A DNA stretch of 64,000 bases from Aestuariivirga litoralis. GTDB lineage: Bacteria; Pseudomonadota; Alphaproteobacteria; Rhizobiales; Aestuariivirgaceae. The stretch's first letter is position 1. Each line of letters opens with the position of its first letter. Location: assembly GCF_015714715.1 (NCBI RefSeq), contig NZ_WAHS01000001.1:1736001-1800000 (forward strand), read 5' to 3'. The notes below the pieces were generated by a model. It was not told where the DNA came from, did not search any database, and worked only from the letters and a program-made list of their open reading frames with translations. A program made the translations under genes and the position numbers. Shown piece by piece: positions 53,678 to 61,337 of this stretch.

Positions 53678-54568
53678 CTATTCGTGTTCGGGCCGCACGG
53701 GGCGGGACAAAAGCTTCTTGATTTCATCGCCGGGTTTGGAGCCGCCGTCAATGACAGCGGTGACGGCATCCACAATTGGCATATCCACATCGAGATCGCG
53801 TGCCAAACGCGCCGCGATGGCGGCGGTGGCGGCGCCCTCGACCACCCCTTTGGAAGCCGCGAGCGCTGATTGTGGCGTGGCGCCATTGCCGATGGCGAGG
53901 CCGTAAGAATAATTGCGGGATTTGGCGCTGGAACATGTGAGCTGCAAATCCCCGAAACCGGAAAGACCCATCAGGGTTTCGGGCTTGCCGCCTGCCTTGC
54001 GGGCGTAGCGCGCGAGTTCGGCAAAGCCACGGGTGACCAGGCTGGCACGCGCACTTTCGCCCAGGCCCTGGCCATCAGCGATGCCGCAGGCAATGGCGAG
54101 GACGTTCTTCATCGCACCACCGATCTCGACGCCTGTAACGTCATCGGATGGATAGATGCGGAAAGTGGGGATGCTGAGTTCATTGGCCCAGTGCGACGCG
54201 CGCTCAAGATCAGGGCCAGCCAGCGTTACGGCGGTGGGCAGGCCTGCCATCACATCAGCCGCGAAGCTGGGGCCGGACAGCGCGTAGAATTCGGCTTGCG
54301 GCACCAGCTCTGAAACCACATCCGCCATGCTTTTGCCGGTGCTGCGTTCAAAGCCCTTGGCGGAGGAAATCAACACCACTCCGTTCAATCCAAGCTGCGT
54401 GAGAACCTCCCGCATGACTTGGGCCGGCACTGCAAGGATCAAGGCATCACTGTGCTTTGGCAGGACAGGTTTTTGGCGCGACCAGAAATGAACCTCGTGG
54501 CCAGCCTTTTGGGCCACCATGCCCAGTGCCTTGCCCCAGGCGCCTTCGCCGATGATGGTGATTTTCAT
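53678..54568 (-). CDS. gpsA: Glycerol-3-phosphate dehydrogenase, NAD(P)-dependent
   Basis: A 296-residue cytosolic enzyme that reduces dihydroxyacetone phosphate to glycerol 3-phosphate for phospholipids. The NAD motif [20 protein letters not shown] and the catalytic lysine in [18 protein letters not shown] are present. The N-terminal part is about 20-30 residues shorter than in E. coli but complete in motifs. It overlaps tsaD by 4 bases. Confidence 0.95.
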   Translation of the reverse strand: MKITIIGEGAWGKALGMVAQKAGHEVHFWSRQKPVLPKHSDALILAVPAQVMREVLTQLGLNGVVLISSAKGFERSTGKSMADVVSELVPQAEFYALSGPSFAADVMAGLPTAVTLAGPDLERASHWANELSIPTFRIYPSDDVTGVEIGGAMKNVLAIACGIADGQGLGESARASLVTRGFAELARYARKAGGKPETLMGLSGFGDLQLTCSSAKSRNYSYGLAIGNGATPQSALAASKGVVEGAATAAIAARLARDLDVDMPIVDAVTAVIDGGSKPGDEIKKLLSRPVRPEHE

Positions 54569-55656
54569 GCCTTGGCCCCCAGCCTGCCGGACCCATAGAC
54601 GGGCGCGGATATCGTATCCAGCGGCCAGCGTGGTTTGGCGGCAAAATCCAACTCGTCTGTGAGGCCCAAGGCAAGACGTTCAGCGCCGGCCCAGGCGATC
54701 ATGGCGGCATTGTCCGTACACAGATGAAAGGGCGGCACGCGCAAGGTGAAACCATGCTTCTCGCATTCCGCCTCGAAAGTGGCGCGCAATTTCCTATTTG
54801 CAGCCACGCCACCGGCCACGACAAGGATCGGATGATCCACGTCATGCATCTCGCGGAAGGTTGCGAAGGCTCGCTTCAAGCGGTCTGCCATGCAATCGGC
54901 AATCGCAGTTTCGAAAGAGGCGCAGACATCGGCGATATCCCGCTCCGTCAGCAACCCCAAGCCCTGGACGCATTCGCGCACAGCCGTTTTGAGGCCGCTG
55001 AAAGAGAAGTTGCAATCGGCCCTGCCCTTCAAGGGCCGCGGGAAATCAAACCGCGTGGGGTTGCCGCGGCGTGCGGCTTTCTCGACTTCAGGCCCGCCTG
55101 GATAAGCCAGCCCCAAAAGCTTGGCCACCTTGTCAAAAGCCTCGCCCAGCGCATCATCAATGGTGGTGCCCAGGCGCTTGTACTGGCCGATACCTTCCAC
55201 CGATTGAAACTGTGTATGGCCACCAGAAATCAGCAGCAGCAAATAGGGAAAGGCACAAGGCTCCAACAGGCGTGGCGTGAGCGCATGGCCCTCCAGATGA
55301 TTGATGGCGAGGAAGGGCAAATCATGCGCCAGAGCGATGGCCTTGCCCTCCATCATGCCCACGAGAAGTCCGCCAAGCAGGCCGGGGCCAGCGGTGGATG
55401 CCACGGCGGAGAGATCGGAAAACGAAGCGCCGGCTTCGGCCATGGCGCGTGCAATCAAACCATCGAGATGTTCAACATGCGCCCTCGCGGCGATTTCCGG
55501 CACCACGCCGCCGAAGGGCGCATGATCCTTCACCTGGCTGCGCACCTGGTTGGAGAACAGCGTGCCGCGACCATCTGCGTCACGGCGCACCACGGCAGCC
55601 GCGGTTTCGTCGCAGGAGGTTTCAAGGCCCAAGATCAAGGTGGTTGTGGATGACAT
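54565..55656 (-). CDS. tsaD: tRNA N6-adenosine threonylcarbamoyltransferase TsaD
   Basis: A 363-residue ASKHA-fold enzyme that, with TsaB and TsaE, transfers the threonylcarbamoyl group to A37 of ANN-decoding tRNAs. Start [16 protein letters not shown] is diagnostic; the metal histidines are in [18 protein letters not shown] at 55656 is chosen because the conserved N-terminus begins there, although the frame stays open far upstream through the hemC gene on the other strand. Its substrates include the tRNA-Thr found later in this window. Confidence 0.96.
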   Translation of the reverse strand: MSSTTTLILGLETSCDETAAAVVRRDADGRGTLFSNQVRSQVKDHAPFGGVVPEIAARAHVEHLDGLIARAMAEAGASFSDLSAVASTAGPGLLGGLLVGMMEGKAIALAHDLPFLAINHLEGHALTPRLLEPCAFPYLLLLISGGHTQFQSVEGIGQYKRLGTTIDDALGEAFDKVAKLLGLAYPGGPEVEKAARRGNPTRFDFPRPLKGRADCNFSFSGLKTAVRECVQGLGLLTERDIADVCASFETAIADCMADRLKRAFATFREMHDVDHPILVVAGGVAANRKLRATFEAECEKHGFTLRVPPFHLCTDNAAMIAWAGAERLALGLTDELDFAAKPRWPLDTISAPVYGSGRLGAKA

Positions 55657-55711
55657 GTCGCAGCTCTGCTTCTTGCTTGAGGCTGTAGCAGTGACCAAGT
55701 AAATTGCCAAT

Positions 55712-56632
55712 ATGACGGAACAAAGATTGAAAATTGGCACGCGCGGCTCTCCGCTGGCCCTGGCACAGGCGCATGAGACGCGGTCGCGGCTGATGACGGC
55801 GCTGGGCCGCAAGGCCGAAGATTTCGACATCGTGGTGATCAAGACCACCGGTGACATGGTACGCGACAGGCCGCTTTCGGAAATCGGCGGCAAGGGGCTG
55901 TTCACCAAGGAGTTGGAAGATGCCCTGCTTTCGGGTGCGATTGATCTCGCGGTGCATTCACTCAAAGACATGCCTTCGGCTTTGCCAGAGGGGTTGGAGA
56001 TTGTCTCAGTGCTGCCGCGCGAAGATGTGCGCGATGCCTTTATCAGCGTGAAGTGGCCAAGGCTCATGGCTTTGCCACAGGGCGCAAGACTTGGGTCCTC
56101 ATCGGTGCGGCGCACGGCACAGGCGCTCCGCTTGCGGCCTGATCTGGTGCCCGTGCAGTTTCGTGGCAATGTGGAAACACGGTTGCAGAAATTGAAAGAC
56201 GGCGTGGCTGAAGCTACTTTTCTCGCCGTGGCCGGCCTGAAGCGTTTGGGCCTGGGCAGCATGATCACGACACTCATCGGCACCGATGAAATGCTGCCTT
56301 GCGTGGCGCAGGGTGCAATTGGCATCGAGATCAATTCTGCACGGGCTGAGATGCGAGACCTGGTGGCTAAGATCAATCATGAGCCCTCGCAGTTTGCAGT
56401 GGATTGCGAACGGGCCTTCATGGCGGCTCTTGATGGATCTTGCCGCACACCGATTGCCGGGCATGCTGTGATCAAGAATGGAGAGATTCATTTCCGCGGT
56501 GAGGCGCTGACGCTGGATGGAAAGCATCATTTCCCGGTGGAAGCGAAAGGTGCTGTTGCCGACCGGGCAAGGATCGGACGCGAGGCAGGCGAGGATGTGA
56601 AAAAACGTGGCGGGGCTCTCATTGCCTATTAA
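55712..56632 (+). CDS. hemC: Porphobilinogen deaminase (hydroxymethylbilane synthase)
   Basis: A 306-residue enzyme that links four porphobilinogens into hydroxymethylbilane. [20 protein letters not shown] begins the protein, [20 protein letters not shown] is conserved, and the cysteine that holds the dipyrromethane cofactor is in [14 protein letters not shown]. First gene of hemC-hemD-mitofilin-hemY. It diverges from tsaD across 55 bases. Confidence 0.97.
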   Translation: MTEQRLKIGTRGSPLALAQAHETRSRLMTALGRKAEDFDIVVIKTTGDMVRDRPLSEIGGKGLFTKELEDALLSGAIDLAVHSLKDMPSALPEGLEIVSVLPREDVRDAFISVKWPRLMALPQGARLGSSSVRRTAQALRLRPDLVPVQFRGNVETRLQKLKDGVAEATFLAVAGLKRLGLGSMITTLIGTDEMLPCVAQGAIGIEINSARAEMRDLVAKINHEPSQFAVDCERAFMAALDGSCRTPIAGHAVIKNGEIHFRGEALTLDGKHHFPVEAKGAVADRARIGREAGEDVKKRGGALIAY

Positions 56633-56641
56633 GGCGCTGTC

Positions 56642-57340
56642 ATGAAAATCATCATCACGCGGCCACGCATGGATGCAGCACCGCTGGCGGAAACGCTGCG
56701 TATAAAAGGGCACCAGCCGGTGATTGCGCCACTGATTGAAATTGTGCCGCGTGCGCAGGTTGTCGTTCCGAATCTTCCCTATCAGGCTCTTTGCGTGACG
56801 AGCGCCAATGGCATCCGCTGCCTGGAAGCTGAAGTTTCGCGTGACCTTCCTGTCTATGCGGTGGGTGCGCAATCTGCGTACGCCGCCGAAGCCTGCGGCT
56901 TCGTCCATGTGGAGGCGCACGGTGGCGACGTTATTGGATTGACCACTTTTCTGACCCGTAAGCTTGACCCGGCGAAGGGGCCGCTGCTTTACATTTCAGG
57001 CGCTGAAACGTCCGGCGATTTGCAAGGGCAATTGCAGAAGGCGGGTTTCACTGTCAGCCGCGTCATCACCTATGATGCCGTGCCGCAAAAACTCGATGCT
57101 ATCCGCGGTGAAATTGCGGGTGCCGATGGAGTAATGCTCTATTCGCCGCGCAGTGCCAAACTGTGGCGGGCCGAATTGTTCCGCCTCAATCTCGGGGAGC
57201 AAGGCGGGCGGCTGATGCATTATTGCCTCTCGCCGCAGATTGCCGCACAACTGGCTGAAAACTGGCCCCGCAAAATCGCCGCTTCGCCGGTGGAAAGTGA
57301 TTTGATCGGCTTGCTTGATCTCGCCACCAAAGCAGAATAG
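56642..57340 (+). CDS. hemD: Uroporphyrinogen-III synthase
   Basis: A 232-residue cyclase that closes hydroxymethylbilane to uroporphyrinogen III. HemD sequences are poorly conserved; recognisable parts are KIIITRPRMDAAPLAETLRI at the start, ALCVTSANGIRCLEAE and GVMLYSPRSAKLWRAEL. Position 9 bases after hemC strengthens the call. Confidence 0.9.
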   Translation: MKIIITRPRMDAAPLAETLRIKGHQPVIAPLIEIVPRAQVVVPNLPYQALCVTSANGIRCLEAEVSRDLPVYAVGAQSAYAAEACGFVHVEAHGGDVIGLTTFLTRKLDPAKGPLLYISGAETSGDLQGQLQKAGFTVSRVITYDAVPQKLDAIRGEIAGADGVMLYSPRSAKLWRAELFRLNLGEQGGRLMHYCLSPQIAAQLAENWPRKIAASPVESDLIGLLDLATKAE

Positions 57341-57349
57341 TTGAGAGGC

Positions 57350-58438
57350 ATGAGCACAGACAACAATACAAGTGAAGTCATTGATGTTGAGCCTCAGGTG
57401 ATCGAAGATCCGCAGGCGCCACCACCCGGCAAGAGCAAGGGCGGCATGACAACCATCATTGGGCTTTGTGTGGCCGCTTTGCTGCTGGGCGCTGCTGGTG
57501 GCGGCTGGCTGTATCGCGGTTATCTGGCGAATTACCTGCCGTCCGACCAGCTTCAAGCTGTGCAGAGCAAGCTTGATGCGCTGGAAGCCGCCAGCAAGGA
57601 GAGCCAGAAACGTGCTGACGCCTTTGTGGCGTTGACGGAAGAATTGAAAGCCCAGTTGGGCGCGGCACAGAGTGCAGCTGAAAAAGCCGACCGTCAGAAT
57701 GTGGAAACGTCCACTTTGGCTCAAGGCAATGCAATTGCCATCGGCGATTTGAAACTGGCGTTGGAAAAGGCTTCCAAGACGATTGATGAACTGAAGACAA
57801 AAGCGTCAAGCGGCAGCGCAGATGCAGCAGCACCAGTGAGTGATGCGGCCCTGGCCGCACGTGTCGATCAATTGGAAAAGGATGTGTCGGCACTGAAGTC
57901 CGCGCCGCCTGTGGCCAATCCGGGGCTTGATGTTGCCGCTGTTCAGCAGGCTTACGACAACCTCAAAGCCAAAATCGAACAAGGCGTTCCCTATTCAGTG
58001 GATTTCAGTGCGCTTCAGGCGCTGGTTCCGGCTGCCGCCGGGCTTGATGTGATCGGCGCCGAGAGTGCCAATGGCCTGCCTAATGTGCAGCAGTTGGCCG
58101 CGCAATTATCGGCCCTCATTGCGCAACTGCCGCAAGCAGCTAGTAGCGCAGCAACACAAGACAACAGCCTGTGGGGGCAGGTGAGCAACGCGATTTCAAC
58201 GGTGGTCAGCATCAAGACGCTGGGTGAAAGCGATGTAGGCGTGGCCGCCGCGCAGGCGTTGGCCGCAGTGCAGGCGGGTGATCTGCAGAAGGCTTCCGAT
58301 GCGCTGGCTTCAGCGACGGCGACAATGCCTGATTCATTGAAAGCCTGGGCCGACACATTGCAGCGCCGCTTGAAGCTTGATCAGGCCATGGCGGCTCTCG
58401 CAGCTGGCCTTTCACATCTTCCGCAGGTCAAAGGCTGA
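57350..58438 (+). CDS. Mitofilin/Mic60-like protein (COG4223)
   Basis: A 362-residue inner-membrane protein. A disordered acidic N-terminus and one membrane span (MTTIIGLCVAALLLGAAGGG) are followed by a long coiled coil (about residues 60-190) and a helical C-terminal domain in the periplasm (TLGESDVGVAAAQALAAVQA onward) that fits the mitofilin signature. Alphaproteobacterial Mic60 homologues lie in this very place, between hemD and hemY. They bend membranes, form contact sites with the outer membrane and shape intracytoplasmic membranes. ATG 57350; a TTG nine bases earlier is possible. Confidence 0.8.
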   Translation: MSTDNNTSEVIDVEPQVIEDPQAPPPGKSKGGMTTIIGLCVAALLLGAAGGGWLYRGYLANYLPSDQLQAVQSKLDALEAASKESQKRADAFVALTEELKAQLGAAQSAAEKADRQNVETSTLAQGNAIAIGDLKLALEKASKTIDELKTKASSGSADAAAPVSDAALAARVDQLEKDVSALKSAPPVANPGLDVAAVQQAYDNLKAKIEQGVPYSVDFSALQALVPAAAGLDVIGAESANGLPNVQQLAAQLSALIAQLPQAASSAATQDNSLWGQVSNAISTVVSIKTLGESDVGVAAAQALAAVQAGDLQKASDALASATATMPDSLKAWADTLQRRLKLDQAMAALAAGLSHLPQVKG

Positions 58439-58440
58439 TC

Positions 58441-59844
58441 ATGCTGACTTTGCTGTGGCGTTTGGCACTTCTGGTGGCGGCCGGCCTCGGCATTATGTGG
58501 CTGGCGGACCGGCCCGGCACGGTGAACATTCTCTGGCTGGGCAAAGAGATTCATCTCTCGGTGCTGATGGGGCTGATCATCATCGTTGTATCGTTCGCGG
58601 CGATCTATGTTGTGTTACGTATCATCAACCGGATCTGGCGCGTGCCGTCGGACGTGCGCGGCAGCCTGCGTGAACGCAAGACCAGGAAGGCTTATGAGTC
58701 ACTTTCGCGCGGCATCATTGCTGCAGGTGCTGGTGATGCGCAGGCCGCCCAACGCCATGCGGCGCTGGCCGGCGATACGCTGCATGGAAATCCGCTGGTC
58801 AAGCTGCTGGGCGCGCAAGCGGCTCAGCTGCGCGGTGACCGCGATGAAGTGCGCCGCGTGTTCGAGACCATGACCGGCCATTCCGATACCGAGCTTCTCG
58901 GCCTGCGCGGGCTGTTCGCCCATGCACGCGACAATGGTGATTGGCATGCCGCACGCCTGCATGCCGAAGCGGCTCATGCCAAGAACAACCGCTTGCCCTG
59001 GGCTTCGGCTGCGGTATTGCAATCGCTGCTGGCGCATAAGGATTTTGAAGCTGCGGCGCGTAACGTGGCGCAACAAGGCAAATCCGGCCTGATGACCAAG
59101 GCCGAAGCCGCGCGCAAGCAGGCCGCACTTCTCACAGCCGCCGCACTCGCAGTGGAAGACAGCAACAAGCCGCATGCGCTGGAGCTTGCCGCATCGGCGC
59201 ATGGCTTGGACATGAGCCTGGTTCCCGCCGCCGCTTTGCTGGCGCGCCTGCAATCGGCTGGCGGCCACCCGCGCAAGGCCTGGAAAGTTTTGCGCAGCAC
59301 TTACGCGCTTTCGCCGCACCGTGAACTTGCCGCTGTGGTGGCGCATCTGCATGACGACGAGCCAGAGAAGCAATATGAGCGCGTTCGCGACCTGACGAGT
59401 GCCGAGCCCTCCTCGCTGGAAGGGCGTTATGCGCTGGCCCAGGCAGCCGTGGCGGCCGACCGCCATCAGGCCGCCCGCGAAATCCTCGCCCCGCTTTTGG
59501 ACAACCAGCCTCCTGCTGGCATTTGTGCCCTCATGGCGGAAGTTGAAGATGCCGCTGGTGAGGCTGTCAAAAGCCATTCCTGGCTGACGCGCGCTCTGGC
59601 TGCGCCACGTGATCCCGTCTGGGTTTCTGATGGCGTGGCATCGGCACGCTGGGTGGCAGTTTCCCCCGTCACCGGCGAAATTGTTCCAGCGGAATGGAAA
59701 GCGCCGTTTGAGCAGCCGGTCCAGGCCAAGCTGGGCTTTCATCCGCGCGTTGATTCCGCAGCAAAATCTCCTGCTGGAGCACCTACACCCACCGCTGCCC
59801 TGCCCCGCCCGCCGGATGACCCTGGCGTTGAGCAAAGCAGTTGA
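58441..59844 (+). CDS. hemY: HemY-type membrane TPR protein
   Basis: A 467-residue protein with two N-terminal membrane spans (residues 1-20 and 40-62) forming the HemY_N region, and TPR repeats beyond (EAARNVAQQGKSGLMTKAEA, LVPAAALLARLQSAGGHPRK). This HemY is the E. coli hemX-hemY operon type, unrelated to protoporphyrinogen oxidase. It belongs to the heme operon and is thought to organise late heme enzymes. The C-terminus ends in a Pro/Ala-rich tail. It lies 2 bases after the mitofilin gene. Confidence 0.9.
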   Translation: MLTLLWRLALLVAAGLGIMWLADRPGTVNILWLGKEIHLSVLMGLIIIVVSFAAIYVVLRIINRIWRVPSDVRGSLRERKTRKAYESLSRGIIAAGAGDAQAAQRHAALAGDTLHGNPLVKLLGAQAAQLRGDRDEVRRVFETMTGHSDTELLGLRGLFAHARDNGDWHAARLHAEAAHAKNNRLPWASAAVLQSLLAHKDFEAAARNVAQQGKSGLMTKAEAARKQAALLTAAALAVEDSNKPHALELAASAHGLDMSLVPAAALLARLQSAGGHPRKAWKVLRSTYALSPHRELAAVVAHLHDDEPEKQYERVRDLTSAEPSSLEGRYALAQAAVAADRHQAAREILAPLLDNQPPAGICALMAEVEDAAGEAVKSHSWLTRALAAPRDPVWVSDGVASARWVAVSPVTGEIVPAEWKAPFEQPVQAKLGFHPRVDSAAKSPAGAPTPTAALPRPPDDPGVEQSS

Positions 59845-59887
59845 TCGGGGCGAGAAAACCGTTTATGCCCCGGCCCACGCCCAAGTT

Positions 59888-59963
59888 GCCGCTTTAGCTC
59901 AGTTGGTAGAGCACCGCATTCGTAATGCGGGGGTCAGGTGTTCGAGTCACCTAAGCGGCACCA
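59888..59963 (+). tRNA. tRNA-Thr (CGT anticodon)
   Basis: A 76-base tRNA with encoded CCA. Acceptor stem GCCGCTT pairs with AAGCGGC; anticodon stem CCGCA/TGCGG with loop TTCGTAA puts anticodon CGT at 59921-59923, reading ACG. The T arm (AGGTG-TTCGAGT-CACCT) is standard. It lies 43 bases after hemY on the same strand; no attachment site or integrase is next to it. Confidence 0.97.
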
Positions 59964-60140
59964 GTTTCTCATAATTTCAGGTTTTTGACGCATCGCGGGT
60001 TGTACGTCCGGTTGAATGCAAGTTGATCGCATTGCTCGTCATGGCTGCCATGTCAGCAGCCTTCTTGCAACGCAGCAATGTTGATTGACGGCGGGTTCTG
60101 CGCGCCGCAAATTGATCTTTCAGACAGGTATAGATTGAAA

Positions 60141-61328
60141 ATGGCGAAGCAAGAAATCCGTGAAGTGAACAAGCCTCTGGTGGAGAATTCTCCCGTGCAG
60201 AAACGCAAGCCTTCCACCTGGAAGCGCATGCTGTTGATGCTGCTGATCCTGCTGGTGCTGATCGCGGGCATTGCCTTTGGGTTTTATCGCCATATCCAGA
60301 CGCTGATCGCCTCAGCGCCCAAGCCCACGCCAGCGACGGTTTCGAGCATCGTAGCCCAGCCATCGGATTGGCAACCGGTGATCACTTCTGTGGGCAGCCT
60401 TTCGGCGGTGCAGGGTGTCGACGTGGCCAGCCAGGTTTCTGGAACCGTCGAGTCCGTGCCGGTGAAATCCGGCGGCACGGTCAAGACTGGTGATGAGTTG
60501 GTGCAGCTCAATATCGAGCCCGACAAGGCACAGTTGGCGTCGCTGGTGGCGGCCGCCGATCTCTCTTCCAAGACGCTGAAGCGCGATCAGGACTTGCTGT
60601 CCACCCGCACGACCAGCCAGGCGGTTGTGGATGCTGATGCGGCGGACCTGAAAAGCAAGAATGCCTTGGTCGCGCAAGCTCAAGCGCTGATCGACCAGAA
60701 GACCATCAAGGCGCCCTTCGCCGGTGATCTTGGAATCGTGCAAGTGAATGTGGGGCAATATCTTTCGCCCGGCACAGTGATCGTGACGCTGCAGGATCTG
60801 AGTGCGATGAATGCCGACTTCCTGGTACCGCAGGACAAGGTGGGCAACCTCTCGGTGGGCCTGCCGGTCAATGTCAGTGCTGATGCGCAGCCGGACAAGC
60901 CCTTCATGGGAAAGATCACGGCCATCATGCCGAAGATCGATGTGAACACCCGCAACGTCACCGTGCGCGCGACGATTGAAAATCCGGACAAACTTTTGCT
61001 GCCGGGCATGTTCGTGCGCGTTTCGGTAGATGTGGGCAAGCCGGCCCAGCTGGTAACGCTGCCGCTGACCTCCGTGACTTACAATTCCTATGGCGCCACC
61101 GTATTTGTGCTGACGGCGGGTGCTGATGGCAAATCCAAGACCGCCAAGCAGGTGTTCGTGACCACCGGCCAGACACGCGGGGATCAGGTCGCCGTATTGA
61201 AGGGAATCGACGCCGGACAGGAAGTGGTGACGGCCGGCGCGCTCAAGTTGAAGACTGGGGCCGACGTGGTGGTGGATAATACTGTTCAGCCGCCCAATGA
61301 CGCAAATCCTGCGCCGCAGGAAAAGTGA
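60141..61328 (+). CDS. RND efflux periplasmic adaptor (membrane fusion protein)
   Basis: A 395-residue HlyD/AcrA-type adaptor. A cytoplasmic start with Lys/Arg (NSPVQKRKPSTWKR) and one membrane span (residues about 32-51) are followed by the lipoyl-like half GTVESVPVKSGGTVKTGDEL, a short hairpin, and the second half PFAGDLGIVQVNVGQYL with beta-barrel DLSAMNADFLVPQDKVGNLS. There is no lipoprotein cysteine, so it is anchored by the span. ATG at 60141 is used; an upstream frame extends 63 bases. The pump gene follows 9 bases on. No outer-membrane factor is visible. Confidence 0.92.
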   Translation: MAKQEIREVNKPLVENSPVQKRKPSTWKRMLLMLLILLVLIAGIAFGFYRHIQTLIASAPKPTPATVSSIVAQPSDWQPVITSVGSLSAVQGVDVASQVSGTVESVPVKSGGTVKTGDELVQLNIEPDKAQLASLVAAADLSSKTLKRDQDLLSTRTTSQAVVDADAADLKSKNALVAQAQALIDQKTIKAPFAGDLGIVQVNVGQYLSPGTVIVTLQDLSAMNADFLVPQDKVGNLSVGLPVNVSADAQPDKPFMGKITAIMPKIDVNTRNVTVRATIENPDKLLLPGMFVRVSVDVGKPAQLVTLPLTSVTYNSYGATVFVLTAGADGKSKTAKQVFVTTGQTRGDQVAVLKGIDAGQEVVTAGALKLKTGADVVVDNTVQPPNDANPAPQEK

Positions 61329-61337
61329 TCCACTGAT

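Noticed and set aside
55657-56376. N-terminal extension of tsaD by 240 codons
   Set aside because: It runs antisense through hemC; the conserved TsaD N-terminus starts at the ATG at 55656.
58699-59835. 378-codon minus-strand frame opposite hemY
   Set aside because: Composition is Arg/His/Gln-rich noise; hemY on the plus strand explains the region.
59888-60141. tRNA-Thr as an integration site for a genomic island
   Set aside because: No integrase, no repeat of the tRNA 3' end in the window, and the following RND genes match the surrounding composition.
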